Positions 1 to 12,833 of a DNA stretch of 64,000 bases are shown one piece after another. The stretch is from Annona cherimola. Lineage: Eukaryota; Streptophyta; Magnoliopsida; Magnoliales; Annonaceae. The notes beneath the pieces were generated by a model that had not been told where the DNA came from, searched no databases, and was given only the letters and a program-made list of their open reading frames with translations. The translations under genes were made by a program, and so were the position numbers. The stretch lies in contig CM059971.1 of NCBI GenBank assembly GCA_030490835.1, forward strand, positions 128,062,564-128,126,563. Direction: 5' to 3'. Within the stretch, counting starts at the first letter, position 1. Each line of letters begins with the position of its first letter.

Positions 1-539
1 TCCAACCATCTATTTTGAACATATTTTCCATTATTTCTTCTTAAACAATTTCTGTATCCTTCTAAATTGTTGCCCATTCTAACATATTTTAATGATTAGA
101 TTGGAATACGATCTGCTGATTTTATTTAAAATGATTTGATTCATTTTGATCGAAATTTTAGATAGTTGCACCAACTTAAAAAGTTATAATTATATGTAAA
201 AATATGAAAATACTTAATTCCATTAATATATTTACATGAATTTATGAAATCATTTATCTATATAAGAAGAATAAATTAGATGATATAAATGTTAAACTAA
301 CAGCATTGAAATAGATATGTAAGTTGAATAATTACATAGTAATACTTTCTTCACTTTTATCAAATGGGGCCACATGGGTGAAACTTGATATCACAGTTAA
401 AAATATAATTTTATATATAGCCGGAAGATTGGGATTTTGATATAATCGTTAGAATAAGCCAACACAAGAAAAGAAAAATGAAGGCTTACATGTGTAGAGT
501 ATCTTCTGTACATAAGTACTTACATATATAGGTTACGAT

Positions 540-860
540 CCATTGAACACAGCGCCATGGTGTAAAACACTTTTTTATTTTTTTGAAAATTTTTATAACT
601 TTGTTCATTTAGATGTATTTAATCCATATAATAAGTTTTACTTATATATTTTTTTGAATTTTTAAATATAAAAGTATTTTAGTCATTTCAAAAAGGGTCG
701 AAAATGACTAAAATTTGAAAGCATGTCTCTAAAATTAGTAAATTTCTGTATATAAATTAAATATATCTAGATTAATGGTTTTACAAAAAATTTAAAAAAT
801 TTAAACAAATTGATTTTGCACAAAGGCACAAGGAAAGTAAGTGCACTGGATCGGGTCATT
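540..860. mobile_element. Foldback MITE, CACCCGGGTGCA-type family, degenerate copy
   Basis: An AT-rich block whose two halves are roughly inverted copies. Each half carries the core seen many times in this window: a stretch reading like TTTTACCATTTTTGG, linked to AAGTGTATTTAA and a run of Ts or As. The outer ends are poorly preserved here (GGTGTAAAACAC on the left, CAAAGGCACAAGG on the right). There is no coding capacity. The target-site duplication is not readable. Confidence 0.5.
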
Positions 861-1269
861 GGCCCGCTTTTCATGTAACTCGTGGATGAGTCACATTTTG
901 ATAATAAAATAAAATAAAAACTTGTTTCCACTGTTTAATATCATTAGTCAAAAAGCATTATTTCATTTTAACACATGTAAATGAATCTAAGCATTTTTTA
1001 TAATTTATATATATAAACAAATTGGGCCTGCCTATACCTAAAGATTTTTGGACATCTCTTCTAAGGAATCATTGGTCAAAAAACGATATTGCAGACAGCT
1101 TAAATTTGACAATGTAATTTTGGAATTGATTTATAAATCAAACAATCTTTTATACGTATTTTATATATTTTCATATGGTGCTCGTGCACTTCTTTGCTTT
1201 AGATCAAACTTGATCCTCTAAACCTATATGAGTGTTACCCATGTCTTTTGTACCACGAAGTTGACTTAA

Positions 1270-2130
1270 AAATATAGACCACTGAAACGAACGTGGGTGA
1301 ATGCCTTATATGCTAAGGCCACGTATAAGTACAAATTCAATGTAATAAAGTTGCCTCAAAATGGATCCCACATGATCATAAAATTTATAATCTACTCCAT
1401 TAATTGTATTTAGAATTATGTATTTTGTTATCATACCAATTTTTATCCGAATTGAATATATGTATCGATCTCATCTGAAAACAGTGCAAATTCAATGTAA
1501 TAAAATAGTTTGATGTAAATAATAATATTAAAATTATTTTTTTAACATATAAACTATCTCCTACATAATTTGTGTATGAATAAGTGATTGTATAATTTAT
1601 ATATGAATAAGTGATTATATAATTTATATATGAATAAGTGATTGTATAAAGTATCTATACATTTAAGTAGATGTGGAGCCTATTTTGGGCCAAATGCATT
1701 CTAAGTTACGGTGCAGGTAACCGCACTGTGACATATCTCATATATATATATATATATATAGAGAACCGATCGTGTGCAGTCGGACTGCACCGTAATTACG
1801 GTGCAGTCCGCTGTAAAATGGACCCCACACATATTAGATTGTAATGAAACTTTATACACTCATTTATCCATATATAAATCATACTTTAGACGGTTTAGAT
1901 GTTGAAAAAACCACTTTAAACTTGATATTTATATTAAACTATTTTATTACGTTGATTTTGCACCATTTTAAGATGGAGACTGCACACATGTTGAATTTGG
2001 ACGAAAATTAGTATGCTAATAAAGTGAACAATTCTAAATACAATGGGTGGGGTGGATTTTCCATTTATGATCATGTAGGGCCCACAGTGCATGGACTGCA
2101 CGGTGCAGTCGCATGCACCGGAATAATTCC
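1270..2130. mobile_element. Pair of related MITEs in opposite orientation
   Basis: Two copies of one non-coding family face each other around a TA repeat at 1741-1760. Shared landmarks are a segment like CATTTATCCATATATAAAT, the motif TTGTATTTAGAATT, and GATTTTGCACCATTTTAAG-like bases. The first lies about 1270-1740 and the second about 1770-2130. A near-perfect palindrome at 1782-1811 is built from the arm CGGACTGCACCGTAA and its complement. Related fragments recur near 9.73-9.9, 44.96-45.18 and 45.3-45.48 kb. Confidence 0.5.
1577..1657. repeat. 27-bp tandem repeat, three units
   Basis: Three head-to-tail units begin at 1577, 1604 and 1631 with TGAATAAGTGATT; the units differ by single substitutions. 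The repeat lies inside the first element of the inverted MITE pair, so it is a local expansion in that copy. Confidence 0.75.
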
Positions 2131-2180
2131 CATATATATATATATATATATATACAATGATGAGTAGTTGTGATATCTCA

Positions 2181-2434
2181 AGGTGTGTTTATCAATTTTA
2201 TAAAATTCTCAACCTAAAATTTTCTATTTTTCATAACTATATGATTTTCTCATTTTTTAATTATTTCTTTACATATTCTTATCTACAATTACCTATACAA
2301 TTAATTTAATTATTTTAACTTTATTCTCTTTAATTCTCATCATTATCCATACTATTTTATATTACTTCTCTCGTTTTAAAAAGTTTTAAATCAAAACATT
2401 GTCATTTAAAAATTTTATTAAATGCCAAACACAA
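2181..2434. mobile_element. Tourist-like MITE, degenerate copy
   Basis: The ends read AGGTGTGTTTATC and GCCAAACACAAGC, a decayed form of the GGGTGTGTTTGG inverted repeat seen in the well-preserved copies at 21850, 41855 and 47056. The interior matches them in order (TTCTCATTTTTTAATTATTT, then ATTCTCTTTAATTCTCATC). No coding capacity. Confidence 0.6.
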
Positions 2435-2474
2435 GCAGTTACACTTTGCAAAATTGAGCCAGTTGACATGCTAT

Positions 2475-3841
2475 GTAGGGGTGCAACTTGGTCCATAAAG
2501 GGGTCCAGCCCACTCTTATTCTATTTTTAAAAACTCTTACCCTATCCTATTTGGGGCAGGGTCGGTTCTAAGTATACCATACCCTATTTTTTTAAGTACG
2601 AATCGGTTTCGGTATCGGTTCCAAATCGGTTCCACTACAAAAAATATTAGGATGCTCGCTCCCAAAGCTAACTGTTTGCAAAGCTAGAATTTGGACAGTT
2701 ACAAATTTTAAGTAAGAATGAACGGTTTGTCAAATTAGTTGTGAACAGTTATAAGAAAATCGTAAACAGTTAACAGATGCATTATTTAACAAGAAATTAT
2801 CCAACCATTGCAAACGATTAAAAAGTATGAGGAACTGACATGAAATTTCATTCATTTGTACATTTGAAGTAAAGATTAAAATATTAAGCATTGAATTAGT
2901 CGAATCCATCAAACTCGTAAATTACTTTTAAAAAACTAGTCATATTCAAGAATTCATAAAGCCTATATTCATAAAATAAAAACATCAAATAAATGAATTT
3001 CTGGAAAGAGAAGAGATTACCCAAGAGCACATACTGAATGGGCAAAAGAGTCAATTAGAATAGCAACCATTGTTTGCGGCAAAATGAGACATTGGATAAA
3101 CCCAAAAACCAAAGAGTAACCATTGCTTGCAACAGAATGAGACCAAACCAATGGAAACCAATCTTTACAAATGAATCCCCAAACCCAAAAGTTGAAAAAC
3201 TCGAAATTGCACTATTTCAGGGATCAAAAGCTCTCTTACCATCATGGGAGGCGTTGTCTTTGCATGTTTTCTGTATCCTTCATCCGACGGAAAAGATGTT
3301 GGGCAATTGAGGTTTCTAGGAGCGGGGTTGGGGGAAAGAGTGTGGAGGGGTGGGCTGGGGAGATTGGGAGTTTTCGGCGGAGGTGGTATTTTCTGTCAGA
3401 TGATGAGGACGGAAATTAAGGTTTTCGGCCGAAACAGGTTAAGTTTATGATGACAGCAATGCTGCAGGAGAGATGAGAGTGGAAGCAGGCTAGGTTGATG
3501 AGGATAGCGATGCTATCAAAGGTGAAGAGGAGAAGCAGATACCTGCTTGTGGCGCCAGAAATGGCTAGGGTTTTCAACGGGCAAAGGAAATTGCAAAAGA
3601 AAAGAGGGAAATTTGAAATTGATGCAGGGCTGAAGAGGAATTATGATATATGTTATATTATAACATGGAATCTGGGTACCGGACCCTTAGAACCGACCTT
3701 ACCCAAATTGAGGTGGGTATTTAAATTTTATATGAAAAACAAAACCGACTCTATGGGTAAAATACCGTGGAACTGAACTTACTCGATTTAAGGTACTCAG
3801 CGGGTCAATCCCATGGGTACCCGGACTAAGTTGCAGTTGTA
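2475..3841. mobile_element. Degenerate hAT-like non-autonomous element
   Basis: The left end TAGGGGTGCAACTTGG is partly mirrored by the right end ...CTAAGTTGCAGTTGTA. Sub-terminal DNA on both sides is rich in GGGT, CCGG and ACCC words (2490-2640 and 3670-3835), the habit of the other hAT-like elements here. Flanking bases CATGCTAT and CATGCTCC may be a decayed target duplication. Short open frames inside resemble no known protein. The call is an inference from end structure. Confidence 0.4.
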
Positions 3842-4669
3842 TCATGCTCCGGATATTGCGGGCATCCCCACTTCATTATTCCTTCGATTCCATCAGGTTC
3901 GTTGCACAGGGCATTCATTTCGCAACAGCCGACAAGTTTTCCATGGCAGCGTGCATACCCACCCAACAGTCACGATGATAACGTACACATTCTAATACCC
4001 AAATCCGCGGCACTCGGTCAAAGGAAGGATTTTCAATTCACCGAGCCATAACATATTACGCTAATTGGTAGTTCTAATACAGCCATCAATCCAGATAGAC
4101 GAACACGTGTATAAAAGAAGATTCCTGTTAAAATTGGTTTTTGGTTGGTTAGCGGGTAAAGCGCAGCGCGAGTCCAAAGGTGGAACTCGAAATTGGATGG
4201 CCCGAGACAGGCGAGGGCACACCATGCACATGGGTTCTCCACTCTCCAGTCTCCCCTTTTGGAGTTGGAGGTGGCGTCTTCAAACCGACAAAAAAGTCTC
4301 AAGCACAATCACATGGCCAATGTTGTCATACGCTGGTGGTCCCCAACAAACAAACTCATCAACACTCTTCCAATCCAACGATGTAGACAAGTAAAACTCA
4401 TCACTTCACATCTGCATTGCAAGGGGCCATATGGTCTCCTCTGTCCATACTCCAAATTTCCATGTCGTAATAACGTTATAATCATCTGCCTCCTATCAAT
4501 TCAAGCCGCAGCCGCTCTTCAAAATCATCGAAAAATGACATCTAAAAATATCACGTAAAATTCTAGAATGTCCTGGAGAATCAACGAAGAAAGGCACACA
4601 CGATGGAAACAGAGGAGAGGAGAGAAATACCATCCACCCCTAGCAGAGAATAATGAATTGAAAACACGG
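3842..4669. other. Intergenic DNA, no gene recognised
   Basis: Base composition is close to unique sequence, but the open frames on either strand are short, overlap each other and show no family motif. It lies downstream of the arabinogalactan peptide gene and may include its polyadenylation region. Confidence 0.4.
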
Positions 4670-4755
4670 CCAACCAAACGTATAAAATGAACTCAAACAC
4701 AACCAACCAAACGTATGGTATGAATTCAAGCACAAACGACCAAACGTATGCTACA
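4670..4755. repeat. 33-34-bp tandem repeat near the AGP gene 3' end
   Basis: Units start at 4670, 4703 and about 4737, each with the word ACCAAACGTAT followed by ATGAAYTCAARCACAA-like bases; the third unit is partial. It lies 76 bp beyond the stop codon of the minus-strand AGP gene, so it is probably in or near its 3' UTR. Confidence 0.7.
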
Positions 4756-4830
4756 TTCCCCAACCCCACTTCTCTCTCTCTTCTCTCTCCCCTTCCCCTC
4801 CCCTCTTAACCCCTTCCCCCACCTCAAGCA

Positions 4831-6681
4831 TCAAAAGAGACCGTATGAGGACGAGGCATCCAATGGGTGGATGAGATATGTAAGAACCAGGGCCACCAAC
4901 ATCAGCAAGTAGGCGATCCCTTGATCAATGGACGTCCCTGAAATACATGGCGATCATTAGAAAGATAAGCAGAAAGCAACTTACAGGTCCTATAGAAATG
5001 TCTACGGAATCAGCAATGAATAAGACATGAACAACCATCAGAGAAAGAGACGGCGAAAAGGACCCGTGAAATGCCTTTGTAAAAAGACATTATATTCTTT
5101 CTTCAGGCTGAATACCGGTGTGCGTGTGTCTGATCTTTGTTTGGATCAGCCGACAAGGAACAGCAAGAAAAGTAATGATTAGATACTTACCCTAAGCATG
5201 AGGCTCTATGCTTGATCTTGGTTGTTTAATTTGAAAATATATTTTTAAAATATGCTAACAAAAACCATTTTCATTGAAAATTTATATCTTGTGAAAAAAT
5301 AGCGTCTTTTTGAGAGTGATTATTATGGTTTAGAGTTTTTTTTTTTTCAAATTTTTTTTTCTTTTAGTTTCATTTTATCTGACCCCCACGTTTATTTAGT
5401 TTACATACGAAAATTTGTCAATTTTGAACTTTTGTATATATTTTTTCATAAATTCAAAAATTAATAGTTTTGAACTCATAAAATAGGGATGAAAACTCGT
5501 TTGCTGAAATTATAAAAAATATGTGTCCAAAAATGATAAATTTGCTATAGAATATAGTATATAAAAGTTTGTTGTAGATGTTACTTTTAAAATTATAAAT
5601 AGATCTACGTGGATAAACATGAAAAATGATTCAGAATTTAAAAAAAAAAAAAAAAATTTAAAGTAAAGCATCCCGCGTGCAATGGCCCTTCTGAAAAAAG
5701 AAAACCTCGATGTAGGAAAAAAAAAAAAAAAAAACTTTCGAAAGGAAAAAAGAAACGTGAAGAATCTTTAAGTACCTGCCAGAATAAAAGACGGTCAACT
5801 GACATAACAAGCGACAATTTTATTGCGATTGTACGGTCAAGAAACCGGAGGGAAAAGCAAGATATTCTCTTCGAATGCCATATCAAGACATTTGGCGAGC
5901 TATATACATTAACAGTGCTCAACCCAAATTAATAGAAGATTCAGCGTCATTAAAAAAAGTTCTAATAGAAAAGCTCTTACATTTCCATCCATTTGTAAGA
6001 GGTTAAAAGATTAAAAAAGACGTTTCAGAGGCTTGTCGTTGGCGGCCTGTCAACCAAATCTAAGCGCATTAAGCATTTACCTCCATTTTCTGAATGAAGA
6101 GTCCATCCACAATACAACTACGGAAAATCAGAAGAGGGCGAAAAAACAGAGAATACGGGAAAAAAAAAACCACGTACAAAAAGAAAGTAAATAAGGAAAT
6201 CCGGCAGCACATTCTAAGGGTTAAAGAGCCATTTTCAGGATCAGACAGTAAGCACTAATCACTAACACAAAAATAAGAGGAAGAAGAAGGAGAAGACGAT
6301 CGTTCACAACTTCAAAATAAAATCTATGAACCAAACAACAACGAAGCAGATCTTGGCCATCGACACAGAATAGCGAATGCACTGCCAAAAAAATTTGACT
6401 TTCGAACGGATCTGCCGATAACGTCCACCAAACAATTGTACGAAGATCAAGTAAAAGAAAAACATGAAAAAAGCGCCAGAAACGCGAAGATTCAACAATG
6501 TGCGCAGTATATAAGAAGAAGAGAAGATGGATGGGATGATTAGTTTCCGGCGCGAAGACTCACCATCACTTGTAGGAGTCGGAGCCGGAGGTAGGCTCTG
6601 GGCTTGGACCGCAGGCAAAACGATGCCAAAAAAGAGCGCGAGGAGAGCAAAAGCGCCGAATGAAAACCTAGAAGCAGCCAT
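4831..6681 (-). CDS. AGP20: Arabinogalactan peptide (AGP16/AGP20-type), two exons
   Basis: Exon 1 is 6681-6564 and exon 2 is 4937-4831, giving 74 codons before TGA. The intron is GT-AG (GTGAGT donor at 6563, CAG acceptor ending at 4938) and the 1+2 phase joins cleanly. The product starts MAASRFSFGAF and has a secretory signal ending near AVQAQ. A short proline-rich core follows (SLPPAPTPTSDG), whose Ala-Pro and Thr-Pro pairs suit hydroxylation and arabinogalactan addition. The C-terminal hydrophobic tail (DQGIAYLLMLVALVLTYLIH) is the GPI-attachment signal of this family. Known members have 73-74 residues, so length agrees. The expected product is a short GPI-anchored proteoglycan at the plasma membrane and wall face. 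AGP16, 20, 22 and 41 are close relatives, so the family is firm but the exact symbol is not. Open frame continues from exon 1 into the intron and should not be read as a 160-residue protein. Confidence 0.87.
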
Positions 6682-6840
6682 TGGGCAGGGTAGGAAGACG
6701 TCGAAAAGATCCGATCCCCGATCCGGATGCAATGGCTCAGGAAAGAACCAAAGCAAGATAAGGAAGAGAGATGTGGGTGATTTCAAACCCTAGGTAGGGA
6801 AGTCGCACCAATTTCTCCAGCAGTAGAAATCAAGGGTCGT

Positions 6841-6847
6841 ACTTATA
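6841..6847 (-). promoter_or_regulatory. Candidate TATA box of the AGP gene
   Basis: TATAAGT on the minus strand, 160 nt upstream of the AGP start codon, which would leave a leader of roughly 130 nt. A positional inference; no other TATA-like word of this quality lies nearer to the start. Confidence 0.4.
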
Positions 6848-7254
6848 CGTGGATGGCTGGAAAGGAATGGAAGGAAGCGAGGAAAACGCCAGGCCAGGCA
6901 GGCCTTTGAGAGAGAGCGAGGTGAGGGAGAGAGCGCTGGGCCCGGTCGCGCATGTGACTCCTGCTTCTGACAGTCTGGCTTCGCTCTTTCAGAATTTCGG
7001 AATCCCACCCTCGCGCTCCCGCTGTGCAGCCCCAACGGCCCATTTTTACCGAGGAAAAGGAGGGGAAAAAAAAGAAAAAAAAAAAAAGAAAAGAAAAAGG
7101 GCTTCCGTTTCTATCTACTCCTTACTCGCGCGCGTGAGAATCAGGCTGGCCACCCCAAGGTCCCAAACTCAATCCCGCTTGCTGATTATATTATATACGA
7201 TTAGTCGCATACAACACTCCGTCCAATATTTTATTTTTTTATTTTTCATGAACA

Positions 7255-7530
7255 TATTTTTCTAAAATATTTAACCTACATATTAATGATATACTGGAAA
7301 GTAATAAAACTTTTAAATAAAAAAAATTTAGTGCAAAAGTTTATGAACTGAGAGAAGCTAATACGATATAATCCATGATAGAAGTAACGACGATGAGTAG
7401 AGATAATAAAGTTCAAATAGATATATTAGTAGTATGAATAATTGTGTAGACATGATTAAAAGATAGTGTAATTGTATTGCGATATGTAAAAAATTATTAA
7501 AAATAAGATAATTATGGAGGTGATTTAATA
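7255..7530. mobile_element. Tourist-like MITE, strongly decayed
   Basis: The order of interior words matches the preserved family (AACTGAGAGAAG, GACGATGAGTAGAGATAATAAAG, AGTAGTATGAATAATTGTG, GATAATTATGGAG), but the terminal repeats are lost. Placed by resemblance to the copy at 41855. Confidence 0.5.
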
Positions 7531-7830
7531 CACCCGGGTGTATTTAACCCATTTTATTATTTTTAAAATTTTTTTATAACACTGTTAATCTAAGTGTATT
7601 TACCATTTTTGAATTTTTTTGCATTTTTTGAATTTTTTAAAATCAGTGACATTTTTTGTAATTAAAAATTATTAAAATGCCACTAATTCTAAAAAATTCA
7701 AAAAATCTAAATATATCCAAAAATGGTAAAACTCAATACACATATTCAATACACTTAGATTAGTAGTTGTATAAAACAATTTTAAAAAATAAATTTTTGC
7801 ACTCAGGTGCACAAGAACATGTCTCTATGT
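7520..7830. mobile_element. Foldback MITE, CACCCGGGTGCA-type family
   Basis: The left end has ATACACCCGGGTGTATT and the right end GCACTCAGGTGCAC. Between them are two inverted AT-rich arms with the shared core (ATCTAAGTGTATTTACC on the left, its complement on the right) around a CATTTT..AAAATG centre. No coding capacity. Confidence 0.65.
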
Positions 7831-8339
7831 TATACATTAGTAAGTGAAATAGGAGGGATCTAAAGGGAGGTCTTAGAGTTCAAAATTTACACTTTTTGAC
7901 ACTTATAGGAAACATATTTGTCACTAGTGTGTTAAGAAAGTAAATAAATTTTGGATGAAAATTTATTAGTATAAAAGATTTTAAACTGATGGAAAATAAT
8001 ATGATATCATAAAGCGACATTATCATTTTAAATATAATTAAATTAACTGTTGTGTAAATTTTTTTAAAAAAAGATAAAAATGAATTTACCCGAGATGAAC
8101 AGGTGGGATCGAAGTGTTATTCTTAGATAATGACTCATTATTAATTTTTACACTAAGTCTTATCAAAATAAAAATTGTACATGAATACATTTGCTTATAA
8201 ATATATATTCATATGTAAATTATGAAAAAGATTTATATTCATTCTCGTACGCATTAGAATATAATATTTTATAGAATCATCCATCTCCATAAGAATTACA
8301 TGTTAAATAGTTTAAATATGGAAAATATGACTTTAAATT

Positions 8340-9350
8340 GCTGTTAGTCACGGCTAAACAAATATCTCGCTTAGTCCACCTCAAAAACTTAGTTAAAACA
8401 CCTTTTTTTGCTTTTTTTTATGCACTTGTTTATCTAAGTATATTTAACATTGAAATCAAGCTTTATTATTTTTGAATATGTATATATATTTAAGATTTTT
8501 TAAAATCTATGTGCATGTATATTTCAAATACCTATATGTTTAAAAAATATATATGCATATCCAAAAATGACAAAACTTGTTTATATGATAAATACACTTA
8601 CATAAATAAATGTATAAAAAATAAAAAAATATTTTTAATAAGTTTTTTGTAGTTAGCTAAGTGAGAATTTGCTTAGTTTGAGCTAACAGGATCACTTCTC
8701 ACTGTTTGCCTACCTTTAAAAACTTATTTTTTATTTTTTTCATATAATTGTTTATTTAAATGTATTTAACATATAAATCAAGTTTTACAATTTTTGGATA
8801 TGTGTATATATTTTTTAAAATATTTTAAAAAAATCTACGTGTATATATATATTGGGAATGATCTCGTTAGTCCGGGGTAAACAAATGTCTTGCTTAACTT
8901 ACCTCAAAAGATTTGTTTAAAATATTTTTTAAAACTTTTTTCTTTATACACTTGTTTATTTAAGTGTATTTAATATATAAACCAAATTGTATCATTTTTG
9001 GACACATTGAATATGGTAAAACTTGGCTTATAGGTTAAATATACTTAGATAAACAACCGTGTGAAGAAAAATAAAAAAATTTAAATGAATTTTTTAAGGT
9101 GTGTTAAGCGAAGCATTTGATTAGCCTGAGCTAATGAGATCACTTCTTTATATTATTTAAAATACCCTTATGTTTAAAAATCTCAATATATATATATACA
9201 CATCCATAAATGATAGAACTTGATTTATATATTTAATACACTTGGATAAATAAGCATACCAAGAAAAAAATAAAAGTGTTTTAAATGGATTTTTGAAATG
9301 AGCTAAGTGAGCTATTTGCTTAGCCTAGGCTAACATGACACTTCTTTTTA
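8340..9350. mobile_element. Cluster of foldback MITEs (GATCRYGTTAG-ended type)
   Basis: Three to four copies lie side by side, about 8340-8690, 8697-8855 (partial), 8856-9146 and 9150-9345. The clearest (8856-9146) opens with GAATGATCTCGTTAGTCC and closes with CTGAGCTAATGAGATCAC, inverted copies of each other. The interior arms share the ACCAAGTTTTACCATTTTTGG-like core with the other foldback family. A second cluster of the same kind lies at 43.86-44.89 kb. Confidence 0.65.
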
Positions 9351-9359
9351 TATATAGGG

Positions 9360-12300
9360 CTCATATACAATAATACTACTTAGACAAATGAAAGAGTTTT
9401 ATAATAATATAAATGATACTCAGTGCAATTAATGAAGTAAAGTTCACATCATTCATAAGGTTGTAAAAATAGGTTGCATTATATAGAAGAGGCGAGCATA
9501 GTTTGTTTCGATATAACCGGGTTACACAGAAATGATACCATTTAATCCCTTTGAATTTTAAGTTTTTGACACTTGATAGAAAATTTAATCCATTCATTGT
9601 ACTTAATATCATTTGTTTATCTTTTCATCTAAACTAATTAAGTACATGAACCATATTTGCTAAAAAAATAGGTATATTTTGTGTAAATTGAGAAAATGCA
9701 TAGATCTATTTACATACGTAGTAGGGTATAATAATAGTTTATAAAATTAGTTATCTTAGTAGAAATGATATTTTAGATTGTTTAGATGTTAAAAATACAA
9801 CTTTAAAATTAATATTTAGCATTAAATTATTTTATTATGTTCATTTTATACATTTATAGATGGAGTCTATGCACAGTGATACTAGATAAGTGAATGAGTT
9901 TTCAAAGTACTATAAATAATATTAAATACAATTAAGTTTTTCATCAACTATTAAAATATTCAAGATGAAAAGATTACATAGAAAAAAAGTTTCATAGAAA
10001 CATTCTCGATATACATATATATCTTTCCATGGAATTTGAAAATTCTTACAAGTCTTTTATGAGAACCAAGGTTTTAAAACGCATTTTAAGCCATAATTAT
10101 ATTTATGATATTGATAAAAATTTTGATGGGCCAACACGACTTTTTAAAAGTCGAAATGCATTTTTGTGAAGGTTAAAATCTATCACCCATCAAACTTTCA
10201 TGAATGTAGTAACTATAATTATAAATATTTTTAAACATATATATGCCGCGTGGATTAAAGAAATTAATTTGGCTGGTACACGTAAGTGACAGCTGCTCGG
10301 TGCGTGGTCCACAAATTTATTTGGATGGTTAAAAATAGAAAGGAAAAATGCAGCTAATTTCAGCACAATATGACACGCTGCAGTAATTCAATATAGCCAG
10401 CTGACAGACATTTTCTCTAATGTTGATTTATATGCATTTATTTAAGATCCCAACAATTATATGCGTATACTAAATATTTTTTGAAAAATTAATAATTATA
10501 TACGCACTAGCAAAAAATGCTAATTTTTTTAAAAAATGGTTTCCGATTAAGACATAATAAAAACATGGTATTAAACAAAATGAATGACTTAGATTTGGAA
10601 AAATAAAAAATAAAAAAAATTACTCCGTATGGTAAGGAAAAAGTGAGTGAAAATTACGGAATTTTTTTTTGAAAATTGATACAGTAGTGTGGTATGGTAG
10701 GATTAATGATTATGATTAAACACAATCAAACTACACTAGGCAGAGTTTCAAAAAGATGTGAAAAAAAAATGGAATGTAATATATGATTACTAGGTAGGAC
10801 AGATATCACGTTACTTCAAAAGAAGTATTCACCGTTTCAAAACGAAGTTGACCATTTAGCCTGCTGTATACCGGTATGAAATTACTCCCAATGAAACGAT
10901 ACCTATGGTAATAGAACTTAAAATAGAACTTGCTATTTTTTATCAAACAAACATAGACAAAGTCAGTTAATCCATTACTCTGACATAATCTTTAATGTTA
11001 TAAATCACGTACCCCAAACTCTGGCCCGTTGAATCCAAGACAAAAAAAGTCCAAGTAATCTAATTTGTAAATGAGATTAGGAATAGGGTTCAAACTAAAT
11101 AATATTTTATTCATATACATTTATTTATATCTTAAAAATCCTATGTAATGAAAATTTTCATATACTATATGTATTGAACATTTTTTTAAAAAAATTAATG
11201 GTTATATATATTTACTCTCAACATAAGCTAACTTTTTTTTTTTTTTACAAAATACAAATTCTCAATAAAAGTGAGTATGTACATATTCACTTAACTTTTT
11301 CAAAATTTGTTACTATAATTTTTTTTTCTTATTTCTTTTTACTCATTATCAAACACACACAAATAATATATTATCATTTTTTTTAACCCATGCACGCACA
11401 TAATTTTTTTTTATCCAAGATAGTGAATCGAATGGTTAGATCTCATGAGTTATGATGGTTGAAAGCTGGATGGAAAATAAAATGAAAATGTTGATAGTGT
11501 GCAACATATGAAATAATAAAATAAACCATCTACGACAAGCACAGGAGGCCAGGGGCAATGTCCTCTTAACTGAGGAATAGCAATGTCCCCTTCATATATT
11601 GATTGATATTTGAGAGTTTGTTATCTCTTTCTTAAACATTGCAAGAATTGTCATAGTGCTTAATTATAATATAAGTTAAGAAATGATATAAAGTATACAA
11701 ATAAAAAAGAAAATAATAAAATAAATATTTGTATTGTCCAAGTTGGAATCCAACGGTATTATACATTGGAAAAGTAAGATGGTTATGGTAAAAATACGTT
11801 ATATAATAAAATGTGAGAATACGTTGTATGGTATAAATATTGTTATACATTGAGCTAGGAAAAAATTCAAAAGATTCCAAATATGAAATTTAAATTTCGG
11901 AGTTACCGAGCATGCCGTACGTGGGGCAAGGCTTGAGTGAATGCACGCCGGATGGACACAAACAGAACAGAACAGAACAGAACAATCTTGCGGATGCAGT
12001 TGGTAACATTTGCCATGTGGTATTTTTTATTATTATTAATTTTTTTTTATGACTTTTAAAGCTCACTGACTTTGCATTGATGAGCAGAATCACTAGTCGA
12101 GCTCTTTTCCTTTTTTAAACGTGAAATAGAAATGGAAATAATGAGGGGAAAAAAAAAAAAAAAAAAAGGATGCTTGATGGTGATTGCCCATTGGCTCGCA
12201 TTCAGCACGCACGTCCAACTCATACTAATAAACCGGATTTGTAGTAGTAAAAAATCCTCAAGGGGTTTTACTAAAGTCGACGTCCGATGGGAATGTTAAA

Positions 12301-12830
12301 ACAGTTTCTCTCAGGCAGCGGGAGGCAGGATTTAATTCATATGTTACGCCTAAAAAAATCAAAATAAAGCATCGATGCACGTAATTTTAAATGAAATTAT
12401 AGACTAGATATTTATAATAAAAATGTAGCATTGGCCATTTTTGTTTATATGAATAGTATAGTACTCATTTCTATATAAGGATTTAGATGACAGACATAAT
12501 ATGGCAAAACTCCGTTATCATAAATAAATACACATTAATAAATATGATAAATGGTTTAGATTTTAAAAACCTTCTCAAATAAAAATTATAGGTGAGCATG
12601 GAGTCCCTATGCTTACAATAATAAATACAGAGTGTTTAATGTGTGGAAATATAGGTCATCTATGAATCAACGGTCATTTAAACCATAAAAATGCTGCAAA
12701 GATGAGTGGGTGAGCGAGCTGAGCTGCACATGAGGGTGTGTTTCAAATGAATTTTCTATCAATTACCAAGTTCGCAAAAATGGATAGATTTCATAGAAGC
12801 AAAACTCATTATCTGGAAATAATATGCACC
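9360..12830. other. AT-rich intergenic DNA with repeat fragments, no gene
   Basis: Contains a fragment of the inverted-pair MITE family (about 9730-9900) and an AACAG short tandem run near 11961-11984. The rest is low-complexity AT DNA, with no splice-supported coding region or known family on either strand. Confidence 0.5.
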
Positions 12831-12833
12831 AGA

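Noticed and set aside
1736..2155. TA repeats and palindromes as a replication origin or CRISPR-like array
   Set aside because: Explained by MITE ends and microsatellites in plant DNA; there is no spacer structure.
4065..4558. Overlapping plus-strand frames of 68-121 residues
   Set aside because: Three frames are open at once, with no motif, splice support or promoter; likely chance.
6304..6786. 160-residue minus-strand open frame
   Set aside because: Only the part from 6681 to 6564 is coding (AGP exon 1). The rest is upstream leader and intron read-through after a clear GTGAGT donor.
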